Assembly (NCBI GenBank): GCA_902461985.1
Contig: CABQAB010000023.1
Location: forward strand, 1-13,773
DNA from: an uncultured Bacteroidales bacterium
GTDB lineage: Bacteria > Bacteroidota > Bacteroidia > Bacteroidales > UBA932
Reading direction: 5' to 3'
Length of the DNA stretch: 13,773 nucleotides
In this document: positions 6,382-13,488 of the stretch, in pieces
How the letters are laid out: every line of letters starts with the position of its first letter
Position numbering within the stretch: the stretch's first letter is position 1
Made by a program: the position numbers and the translations under genes
Notes under the pieces: model-generated
The model's database searches: none
Seen by the model: the letters and a program-made list of their open reading frames with translations, nothing else
Told to the model about the DNA's origin: nothing

Positions 6382-9246
6382 ATGAACGCAGTCAGGAGGT
6401 TTCTATATATAATATCGGCGGCTCTCATGCCGCTTTTGCTGTGTTCGTCCACGCTCCCGTTCAGATATTCCCGTCATAGCTCAGACACTCTTTCGGCAGC
6501 CACAAAGGCTGAACTGTTGTCTACGCGTAGACCGGATGCCCTTTTTGCAGGGGACAGCCTGTCTGCAAGGCCTCTCCGCCCAGTCGGTGACACTGCAGCC
6601 GGCGCGGCCGGTTTTGCGCTCAGGGACAGCATTTCCAGGCCGGACACTGCCGTTTTACAAACCGATTCGGTGGCTCTTCTCAGCAAATCGTCTCTTGAGC
6701 GCCCGGCTTTCTCGACTGCAAGGGACTCTATCATAGAGGATTTCAGCGACGGCAGGCAGATGATATACTATTATGGTGACGTCACTGTAACCTACGGGGA
6801 CATGAAACTGACTGCGGACTACATGGAATATGACCTCAAGACGCAGACCGTCTATGCCAAAGGCACGGCCGACTCCTTAGGCAACGTCACAGGGCAGCCG
6901 ACCATGACCCAGGGAGGCAAGACCTACACCATGGAGGAGCTCAGATACAATTTCGAGACCCGCAAGGCCCGTATAACCAACATCATAACCCAGGAGGCTG
7001 ACGGAATTCTCCACGGCAGGAACATAAAGATGATGCCTGACAATTCCATCAACATAACAGACGGAAAATACACGGTCTGCGACTGCGACCATCCTCACTA
7101 CTATCTGAAGCTCACCGCCGCCAAGGTCATCACAAAGCCGTCGCAGAAAACGGTTTTCGGACCGGCCTACCCTGTGATTATGGATGTACCTCTGCCTATA
7201 GGCCTGCCTTTCGGATTCGTGCCGAAGCGTCCGGACAGGGCTACCGGACTTCTGATGCCGACTTTCGGAGAAGAGACTGCCAGAGGTTTCTTCTTCAGGG
7301 ATTTGGGGCTTTATTTCGTTATAGGCGATTATTTCGACATATCGCTCACTACCAGCCTGTATACCCTGGGTTCTTGGAATATTGACATAAATTCCAGATA
7401 TAAAGTTAATTATAAATGCAGCGGCAATTTCGGTTTCACTTTTTCAAACGACCAGACCGGAGAAAAAGGCAGCAGCGACTTCTTCCAGAGCCGTAACTTC
7501 TCGGTAAGGTGGAGCCACCAGCAGGATTCGAAAGCCCGTCCGGGTACAAGTTTCAGCGCCTCCGTCAATTTCTCCAGCCCGGCAAACAGCCGGTACAACT
7601 CACATTCGGTGAACGAGGCCCTCCAGAACCAGATTTCATCTTCAATTTCATATTCAAAGAACTGGAACGGCAAATTCAATCTTTCAGTGAACGCCCTGCA
7701 CAGCCAGAACACGAGAGATACGCTCTGCAACTACTCCTTCACCCTGCCGAACGTCACTTTTTCCATGTCCAGAATCTATCCTTTCAAGAAAAAGAACAGG
7801 GTCGGACCGGAGAAATTCTATGAGAAATTCTCTCTCGGCTACAGCACCACCCTGCAGAACAAAATCAGTTTCGAGTCGAGGGAATTCAACCAGCCGGGCT
7901 TTTTCGACAAGTTCCAGAACGGCATGACCCACAATTTCCAGATAGGACTGCCGAATTTCACCCTTTTCAAATATATCAACGTCACCCCCAGCCTGAGTTA
8001 TGGAATGAACTGGCATTTCCGCAATTCCGAACTCAAATTCATTGAACCTGAATATGACAACGAGGGAAAACTTGTGCCGGGCACGGGCGTCACCACGACG
8101 GAAATAGGCAAGCAGTTCGGGACTTTCGGAGTCACCCACACCTATTCCGGCGGTATTTCAATGAGTACAAGGCTCTACGGACTGTTCAATTTCGGCAAGC
8201 ACAGGAAACTCCAGGCTCTGCGCCATGTGATTTCCCCTTCCCTCTCATTCCAGTATTCTCCTGAAAAAGGCACTGCGTTCAACGGCTGGAGGACGCTGAC
8301 ATACGTGGACCCGAAAACCGGAGAAACCGTTGCAAGAGACTATAACATATACAATTACAGCGGTGCGCTGTATCAGGCTCCGGGCAAGGGCCAGACGGGC
8401 AGCCTCAATCTCAGCATAGGCAACAATCTCGAAGCCAAGGTTAGGGATCTGAGGGACACCACAGGCACAGGCTCGAAGAAAATCAAGCTGATTGACCAGC
8501 TGAATTTCAGCACAGGGTACAACTTCCTCGCCGACTCGTTGAGAATGAGGAATGTAGGTGTCTCTCTCTCCACTTCTGTCTTCGGCAAATTAGGCATCAG
8601 CGCGAATATGAACTTCGATCCCTATGCAGTCGATCAGACGGGACGCAAATACAACAAGTTCAGCATTGCCGCCGGAGGGCCTCTGATGAGACTTACGAAT
8701 GCCAGTGCCTCATTGTCATACTCTCTTTCCGGAGAAGGCAAGATAAACGGCAACGACGGCACCAAACAGGCCGGAGGCGGCGGTGGAGGCAATCCTGCGG
8801 ATTATTATACCCGGATCTATTACCATCCGGTCACGGGCGAATACATCCCGGGTGGATACCTCTATTATATGAATCCGAACGTTCCCTGGTCGGTGAACTT
8901 CAACTATTCGTTTTCGTACGCCCGCTCCTATTCGTATCTTTCGGAGACTAAACAACTTATTACAAATCACCGCTTCACTCAGACTTTGGGCATTTCCGGA
9001 AACATCAAGATTACTCCGCGTATGTCCATCAACATGCAGACCGGAGTGGACCTTATGGCGATGAAACTCACGACGACACAGATCTCGGCGACTTTCGACC
9101 TGCACTGTTTCAACATGTCGTTCTCCTGGGTGCCTACAGGAAAATGGCAGTCATGGAGCTTCAGGATTGCCGCCAATGCGGCTGCGCTTGCCGACCTGCT
9201 GAAGTTCAAGAAGAGCAGTTCATTCTGGGACAACAACTACAGATAG
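6382..9246 (+). CDS. lptD: LPS-assembly outer-membrane protein LptD (OstA)
   Basis: LptD is the beta-barrel that, with LptE, inserts lipopolysaccharide into the outer leaflet. The 954-residue product has an N-terminal hydrophobic signal segment (about 6-23). A Ser/Ala/Asp-rich, probably disordered stretch (about 30-115) follows. The OstA/LptA-like beta-jellyroll at about 120-250 shows YYYGDVTVTYGDMKLTADYMEY, here seen as YGDVTVTYGDMKL and ADYMEYD, with HGRNIKMMPD and TDGKYTVCDCDHPHYYL. The long C-terminal barrel has alternating aromatic strands. VPLPIGLPFGFVPK at 269-282 and the C-terminus LLKFKKSSSFWDN are typical of Bacteroidota LptD. A Gly6 tract at 798-803 probably sits in an extracellular loop. 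Cys233 and Cys235 in the jellyroll form a CxC pair. LptE and the other Lpt genes are not in the window. The ATG at 6382 is the only start that includes the whole signal peptide. Confidence 0.93.
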   Translation: MNAVRRFLYIISAALMPLLLCSSTLPFRYSRHSSDTLSAATKAELLSTRRPDALFAGDSLSARPLRPVGDTAAGAAGFALRDSISRPDTAVLQTDSVALLSKSSLERPAFSTARDSIIEDFSDGRQMIYYYGDVTVTYGDMKLTADYMEYDLKTQTVYAKGTADSLGNVTGQPTMTQGGKTYTMEELRYNFETRKARITNIITQEADGILHGRNIKMMPDNSINITDGKYTVCDCDHPHYYLKLTAAKVITKPSQKTVFGPAYPVIMDVPLPIGLPFGFVPKRPDRATGLLMPTFGEETARGFFFRDLGLYFVIGDYFDISLTTSLYTLGSWNIDINSRYKVNYKCSGNFGFTFSNDQTGEKGSSDFFQSRNFSVRWSHQQDSKARPGTSFSASVNFSSPANSRYNSHSVNEALQNQISSSISYSKNWNGKFNLSVNALHSQNTRDTLCNYSFTLPNVTFSMSRIYPFKKKNRVGPEKFYEKFSLGYSTTLQNKISFESREFNQPGFFDKFQNGMTHNFQIGLPNFTLFKYINVTPSLSYGMNWHFRNSELKFIEPEYDNEGKLVPGTGVTTTEIGKQFGTFGVTHTYSGGISMSTRLYGLFNFGKHRKLQALRHVISPSLSFQYSPEKGTAFNGWRTLTYVDPKTGETVARDYNIYNYSGALYQAPGKGQTGSLNLSIGNNLEAKVRDLRDTTGTGSKKIKLIDQLNFSTGYNFLADSLRMRNVGVSLSTSVFGKLGISANMNFDPYAVDQTGRKYNKFSIAAGGPLMRLTNASASLSYSLSGEGKINGNDGTKQAGGGGGGNPADYYTRIYYHPVTGEYIPGGYLYYMNPNVPWSVNFNYSFSYARSYSYLSETKQLITNHRFTQTLGISGNIKITPRMSINMQTGVDLMAMKLTTTQISATFDLHCFNMSFSWVPTGKWQSWSFRIAANAAALADLLKFKKSSSFWDNNYR

Positions 9247-9275
9247 TTCAGGGAATGGGAAGGAATTGTCAGGTG

Positions 9276-9302
9276 AAACCGCAAGTTTCCGACTGGTTTT
9301 TT
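9276..9302 (+). terminator. Weak candidate terminator after lptD
   Basis: AAACC (9276-9280) can pair with GGTTT (9295-9299) around a 14-base loop, and T residues continue to 9302. An alternative 5-base stem GAAAC/GTTTC (9275-9279, 9285-9289) competes with it. The T-run overlaps the -33 box of the rho promoter. The stem is short, so this is tentative. Confidence 0.25.
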
Positions 9303-9331
9303 GCATTAAAAATGAATTTTACATAACTTTG
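9300..9331 (+). promoter_or_regulatory. rho (and feoB) promoter, perfect Bacteroidota -33/-7 match
   Basis: TTTG at 9300-9303, a 20-base spacer and TAACTTTG at 9324-9331 match the TTTG / TAnnTTTG consensus at every fixed base. Transcription is expected near 9338. That places the upstream in-frame ATG at 9346 only about 8 bases from the 5' end and the preferred rho ATG (9415) after a leader of about 77 bases. No other promoter is visible before feoB, so this probably drives both genes. Confidence 0.75.
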
Positions 9332-9354
9332 CACTGCATCTTCAAATGTGCCGT

Positions 9355-9368
9355 GCCTTGGTCAAGGC
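9355..9368 (+). repeat. Short inverted repeat in the rho leader
   Basis: GCCTTG and CAAGGC are perfect 6-base arms separated by GT. The 2-base centre is too small for an unstrained RNA loop, so the stem would lose its inner pair. It lies about 17 bases after the predicted rho transcription start. The function is unknown. Confidence 0.35.
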
Positions 9369-9414
9369 TGTCAGCGGCTTATTATCCAAAATTAATGGAA
9401 ACAAATATTTATCT

Positions 9415-11418
9415 ATGCACAAGATATTCGAATTGAAAGAGATGGAGCAGGAACGCCTGCTGGATCTTGCTTCGGAACTTAAAATCAAGAACTTCAAGAA
9501 ACTCGGCAGAGAGGACCTGGTCTATGCCATAATCGACCAGGAAGCGGCGCAGAAAGCCGCAAGGGATATGGAGAAAGAGGCTGCAAGAGCAGCTGTCGGG
9601 ATTGATGACAAACCTAAGGGAAGACGTGGCCGGCCTCGAAAGAACGAGGCTAAGACCACTCCGGCATCGGTTCAGGCTGCTGAGACAGCCGCTCAGGCAA
9701 AAAATGAAGTTGAAACGAAGGTAACTACGGAGACTGAGACTTCAGCAAAATCAGGCAGACCGCAGAACCAGCCGGCAGAAGCACAGAAATCCCGTCGGGG
9801 AAGACCTAAAGGAGCCAAGAACAAGGCTGTCAAGGATAGTACGGAATCCGGACAGGAGGCTGCCGGCAGTGCTGTCAATTCCGATAAAGTTCCCCAGAAT
9901 AGAACTCAGGGCGGGACTCAGGAAGGCGGCGTTCAGGACAAAGTGCAGGCAGCACTTCCTGACAGGCAGCAGAATGTCGATGCAGCAAATCCGGCCAGGG
10001 AACTGAGACCCCGCCGCAACCGCATCCAGCGAAATGACAATCCTGAACCGCAGTCACGTGTCGAGACCCCGGCTGAAGTTCCGTCAGAAACCGTTGAAGA
10101 TCCGGCTGCATCTTACGGAAGCATGAATGAAGCCGAAGACAGGCAGTCACAGCAGAACCCCCAGAACAATCTACAGAACAATCCCCAGGGCAATCCGAAC
10201 CAGCAGCAATACCAGCAGAACAGGAATTTCCAGCAGCGCAACGGCTCGATGCGTCAGCCGCAGCGTTTCCAGCAGCAGCCGCGCATAGATTTCGAAGGCA
10301 CTGTGGAGGCGACCGGAGTCTTGGAGACACTGCCTGAAGGCTACGGTTTTCTCCGTTCATCGGATTATAACTACATCAGTTCACCGGACGATGTGTATGT
10401 ATCCCAGAATATAATCAAGCAGTATGCGTTGAAGATGGGCGACACCGTCGTCGGTGACATAAGACCTCCCCGCGACACCGACAAGTACTTCCCTCTCGTA
10501 AGGGTCAAGACGATAAACGGACGCTCTCCGGAATCAGTACGGGACCGCATTCCTTTCGACTTCCTCACCCCGCTCTTCCCTGACGAGAAATTCAATCTTC
10601 TGGGACACGGTCACGATGACCTCTCATGCAGAATCGTAGACCTCTTCACGCCAATAGGAAAGGGGCAGCGCGGACTGATAGTAGCCCAGCCGAAAACCGG
10701 CAAGACAATGCTCCTGAAATCAATTGCCAATGCAATAGCCGACAATCATCCGGAAGTGTATATGATTGTGCTGCTTATTGACGAGCGTCCTGAAGAGGTT
10801 ACGGACATGGCCCGCACCGTAAAGGCGGAAGTCGTGGCTTCCACTTTCGACGAACCTGCGGAAAAACATGTGAAAGTTGCCAACATGGTGATTGAGAAGG
10901 CGAAGTGTATGGTCGAGTGCGGTCACGACGTTGTCATTCTTCTGGATTCCATTACAAGGCTTGCGAGGGCATACAACACGGTCCAGCCGGCCTCCGGCAA
11001 GGTCCTTTCAGGAGGTGTGGATGCAAATGCGCTTCACAAGCCGAAGCGTTTCTTCGGCGCAGCCCGCAAAATCGAAAACGGAGGGTCCCTTACGATTATC
11101 GCCACTGCGCTCACGGAGACCGGTTCCAAGATGGACGACGTTATTTTCGAGGAATTCAAGGGCACGGGCAACATGGAGCTGCAGCTCGACCGCAAGCTCT
11201 CTAACAAGCGCATATTCCCGGCTGTGGACGTAACATTGAGTTCAACGCGCAGGGATGATCTTCTCTACGATCCGGTTACGGCTCAGAAGATGTGGGTTGT
11301 CAGACGTTTCCTTTCCGACATGAATTCCATCGAGGCAATGGAACTGCTGCAGGACAGAATGCGCAAATACCCTACGAATGAGGCATTTCTACAAAACCTG
11401 CAAAAAGACAATGAATAA
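9415..11418 (+). CDS. rho: Transcription termination factor Rho with long disordered insertion
   Basis: Rho is a hexameric RNA-dependent ATPase that terminates transcription. From the ATG at 9415 it has 667 residues; enterobacterial Rho has about 420. The Rho_N helical domain is at about 1-45 ([20 protein letters not shown]). The insertion at about 50-290 is Lys/Arg, Gln and Glu rich, carries two AT-hook-like cores (RGRPR at 71-75, RGRPK at 128-132) and a Q/N-rich tract (243-290). The cold-shock-like RNA-binding domain is at about 291-370 ([12 protein letters not shown] at 309-320). The ATPase core has Walker A AQPKTGKT at 424-431, [11 protein letters not shown] at 455-465, [15 protein letters not shown] at 506-520 and the Q/R-loop region [21 protein letters not shown] at 532-552 (quoted in part). 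An in-frame ATG at 9346 would add 23 residues without family similarity, so 9415 is chosen. Enlarged Rho is typical of Bacteroidota. Confidence 0.96.
   Translation: MHKIFELKEMEQERLLDLASELKIKNFKKLGREDLVYAIIDQEAAQKAARDMEKEAARAAVGIDDKPKGRRGRPRKNEAKTTPASVQAAETAAQAKNEVETKVTTETETSAKSGRPQNQPAEAQKSRRGRPKGAKNKAVKDSTESGQEAAGSAVNSDKVPQNRTQGGTQEGGVQDKVQAALPDRQQNVDAANPARELRPRRNRIQRNDNPEPQSRVETPAEVPSETVEDPAASYGSMNEAEDRQSQQNPQNNLQNNPQGNPNQQQYQQNRNFQQRNGSMRQPQRFQQQPRIDFEGTVEATGVLETLPEGYGFLRSSDYNYISSPDDVYVSQNIIKQYALKMGDTVVGDIRPPRDTDKYFPLVRVKTINGRSPESVRDRIPFDFLTPLFPDEKFNLLGHGHDDLSCRIVDLFTPIGKGQRGLIVAQPKTGKTMLLKSIANAIADNHPEVYMIVLLIDERPEEVTDMARTVKAEVVASTFDEPAEKHVKVANMVIEKAKCMVECGHDVVILLDSITRLARAYNTVQPASGKVLSGGVDANALHKPKRFFGAARKIENGGSLTIIATALTETGSKMDDVIFEEFKGTGNMELQLDRKLSNKRIFPAVDVTLSSTRRDDLLYDPVTAQKMWVVRRFLSDMNSIEAMELLQDRMRKYPTNEAFLQNLQKDNE
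10141..10284 (+). repeat. Q/N-rich low-complexity tract within rho
   Basis: This segment encodes Rho residues 243-290, dominated by Gln, Asn, Pro and Arg. The DNA is made of loosely repeated units such as CAGAACAAT, CAGCAGAAC and CAGCAGCA. Such imperfect triplet repeats can change length by slippage. It immediately precedes the RNA-binding domain. Confidence 0.8.
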
Positions 11419-11424
11419 ATCTGC

Positions 11425-11431
11425 AAGGAGG
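11425..11431 (+). promoter_or_regulatory. Unusually complete Shine-Dalgarno sequence before feoB
   Basis: AAGGAGG is fully complementary to a standard 16S rRNA tail. It sits 13 bases before the feoB ATG at 11445, somewhat further than the usual 5-9. It stands out because other genes here lack such a site. It falls in the 26-base rho-feoB gap and may support independent initiation on a shared mRNA. Confidence 0.5.
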
Positions 11432-11444
11432 CAGAATCAAACAT

Positions 11445-13454
11445 ATGTCTGTTATCTGTAACGGAAATTGCATGTCCTGCGAGCTGAGATCAAAACTGAA
11501 CCAGCCGCAGGACTGCGTCAAAACAGGAGTTTTCGGACTTGACAGGAAAGCGGCGGCCCATTTCAGCGACATTCTTGGCAATGACAGCGCGGGCCGGCTC
11601 CGTTTTTTCGCCTTGGACGAAATTTCAGGCATTCTGGACATAGATCCGGACGTGGTACTTTTCCTCGTTGATGCGAAAAACCTGAGCGATAACATCTATC
11701 CGGTCACCAAACTGATAGACATGGACCTCAAAGTCCTTATGCTGATATACAATTACGGCGAATATCTGAATACCGGACATTCCCTTGACATGGAGAGACT
11801 GAGCCAGCTCTTAGGAATGAAAGTCATGGCCTGCGAAGTCTCTGACGAGCAGGGACGCAGGAAAGTGCTCGGAGAGATAGTAAAATGCCATGAACAGCCT
11901 TTGAACAAAGATGTTTCAGTTCCTTATGGACAGGATATTGAGTCTGCCGTTACAAAAATTTCTGCTGCCAGCCACAAAGGACATCCGAATCAGGAGAAAT
12001 GCTATTCTGAAAGGTATATATCACTGCGTCTTTTAGAGCATCAGAACTATATACTGCCATATGTCGAAAGCCTGCCCAATGCAGCGGAGATACTTGCCGT
12101 ATGCAAAAAGGAGCACGACAGACTGGAAAGGGATTTCGGGGAACAATCGGAAGTCCTGGTGGAAAACGGGCGGCGCGGTTTCATTGCCGGAGCTTTGCAG
12201 AACACCGTGCGTCACAGCAGGGACAATTCCGACCATAGTTTCGCGGAAAGACTTGACACGGTACTCACAAGTCCTCTTTGGGGCTTCCCTATTCTGCTTT
12301 TAGTGCTTTTAGGAGTATTCGGAGCGACTTTCGCCATCGGAGCGTATCCGCAGGGCTGGATTGAAACGGGGGTAGATGCGCTCGCGGGCTATCTCCACGG
12401 AGTTATGCATGAAGGCTGGTTCAGCAGCATGCTTATCGATGGTGTGGTACAGGGAGTGGGGGCGGTGTTCTCCTTCCTTCCGAATATCGCCATCATGTTC
12501 TTTTTCCTCAGTCTGCTGGAAGATTCCGGCTACCTCGCCCGTGCGGCGTATCTGATGGACGGAATCATGCACAAAGTCGGGCTTCACGGAAGGTCATTTG
12601 TACCTATGCTGATTGGTTTCGGCTGCAACGTACCGGCGATTATGGCCGCCAAAAGCATAGACAACAGAAGGGAGCGGACTCTGACTATGCTTATGATTCC
12701 TTTCATCAGCTGTTCTGCCAGGCTGCCGGTCTATATGCTTTTCGTCTCGGCTTTCTTTCCCCGGCACAAAGCATTGGTCATGATGTCCCTCTATGTCATA
12801 GGAATCGCATTGTCCATTGTCTTCGCTTTCATAATGAAGCACACGAAATGGTTCAAGCCCGGAAATGAGGACTTCGTGTCGGAACTGCCTGCTTTCAGGA
12901 TACCTACATGGAGGAACACCGGCCTGCATATATGGGAAAGGGTTGAAGACTACCTGAAGAAGATTTCCACTGTCATTCTCGCAGCCTCGGTGATTATCTG
13001 GGCTTTGGAATATTTCCCTGCGGACAGGACAAACTACGGAGAGAACCCTGAAGAATCATATCTTGCAGACATCGGCAAGTTTATGGGCCCTGTCACCAGG
13101 CCGCTCGGCTTTGACTGGAAAATGAATATCTGCCTGCTTACAGGACTGCCTGCAAAGGAGGCTATCGTCAGCACTATGGGTATACTCTATCATGCTGCGC
13201 CTGACGAGGAAGCGGAAAACGGGGCTTCAAGGACTTTGTCTACCGTGCTCAGGGAAGAAGGCATATTCAACTCGGCCAATGCCTGGGCCTTCATGCTCTT
13301 TGTCCTGCTTTATTTTCCTTGTGTGGCGACGGTTTCCGCCCTTCGGAAGGAAGTCGGCTGGAAGTGGGCGGCATTTACCGTGGTGCACTCAATGCTGCTC
13401 GCATGGGTTGTTGCATTTGCCGCATACCACCTTATAGGATTGTTTATCGTGTAA
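11445..13454 (+). CDS. feoB: FeoB-like ferrous iron permease with degenerate (pseudo) GTPase domain
   Basis: FeoB imports Fe2+ across the inner membrane. This 669-residue homologue keeps the permease. A GDI-like helical region is at about 184-260 (ERYISLRLLEH, ENGRRGFIAGA). Membrane segments run from about 280 to the end, with FLPNIAIMFFFLSLLEDSGY at 344-363, GRSFVPMLIGFGCNVPAI at 382-399 (Cys394), PFISCSARLPVY at 419-430 (Cys423), GLPAKEAIVSTMGI at 567-580 and YFPCVAT at 623-629. The N-terminal G domain is degenerate. VDAKNLSDNIYP (75-86) and LGMKV (123-127) align with the normal domain, but there is no GxxxxGKS/T P-loop, no switch or DxxG, and NxxD reads NYGE (103-106). The protein starts with Cys5, Cys9 and Cys12 (CxxxCxxC) plus Cys24. 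No FeoA is nearby. No frameshift explains the loss. The gene follows rho by 26 bases. The family is certain; ability to transport and the substrate are inferred. Confidence 0.9.
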   Translation: MSVICNGNCMSCELRSKLNQPQDCVKTGVFGLDRKAAAHFSDILGNDSAGRLRFFALDEISGILDIDPDVVLFLVDAKNLSDNIYPVTKLIDMDLKVLMLIYNYGEYLNTGHSLDMERLSQLLGMKVMACEVSDEQGRRKVLGEIVKCHEQPLNKDVSVPYGQDIESAVTKISAASHKGHPNQEKCYSERYISLRLLEHQNYILPYVESLPNAAEILAVCKKEHDRLERDFGEQSEVLVENGRRGFIAGALQNTVRHSRDNSDHSFAERLDTVLTSPLWGFPILLLVLLGVFGATFAIGAYPQGWIETGVDALAGYLHGVMHEGWFSSMLIDGVVQGVGAVFSFLPNIAIMFFFLSLLEDSGYLARAAYLMDGIMHKVGLHGRSFVPMLIGFGCNVPAIMAAKSIDNRRERTLTMLMIPFISCSARLPVYMLFVSAFFPRHKALVMMSLYVIGIALSIVFAFIMKHTKWFKPGNEDFVSELPAFRIPTWRNTGLHIWERVEDYLKKISTVILAASVIIWALEYFPADRTNYGENPEESYLADIGKFMGPVTRPLGFDWKMNICLLTGLPAKEAIVSTMGILYHAAPDEEAENGASRTLSTVLREEGIFNSANAWAFMLFVLLYFPCVATVSALRKEVGWKWAAFTVVHSMLLAWVVAFAAYHLIGLFIV

Positions 13455-13462
13455 TTAGGTTG

Positions 13463-13476
13463 CCGCCCCGGAGCGG
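13463..13476. terminator. GC-rich hairpin between convergent feoB and topB
   Basis: CCGC (13463-13466) pairs with GCGG (13473-13476) around CCCGGA in the 34-base gap between the two stop codons. It could slow both polymerases, but there is no T-run on either strand and the stem is only 4 base pairs, so it is a weak candidate. Confidence 0.25.
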
Positions 13477-13488
13477 AGTGTCAGGCTG

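Noticed and set aside
6439..6450. Lipobox at LptD Cys21 (LLLC)
   Set aside because: The residue before Cys is Leu rather than Gly/Ala/Ser, and LptD is a barrel, not a lipoprotein.
7684..8139. Minus-strand open frame of 151 codons opposite lptD
   Set aside because: It lies wholly inside the lptD barrel and reflects codon bias of the true gene.
9875..10360. Cys/Ala/Ser-rich minus-strand open frame opposite rho
   Set aside because: Its composition is the complement of the Gln/Asn/Arg-rich Rho insertion. No family features or start signal are seen.
10892..11233. Plus-strand frame of 113 codons inside rho
   Set aside because: It is an alternative frame of the conserved Rho ATPase core.
11445..11480. 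Radical SAM enzyme based on CxxxCxxC
   Set aside because: Only the cysteine spacing matches. The rest of the protein is a FeoB permease with no SAM-binding motifs.
11445..11900. Frameshift or pseudogene explanation for the missing FeoB P-loop
   Set aside because: Other plus-strand frames over this interval show no P-loop or DxxG motif, the frame is open, and the rest of the G domain aligns in the same frame.
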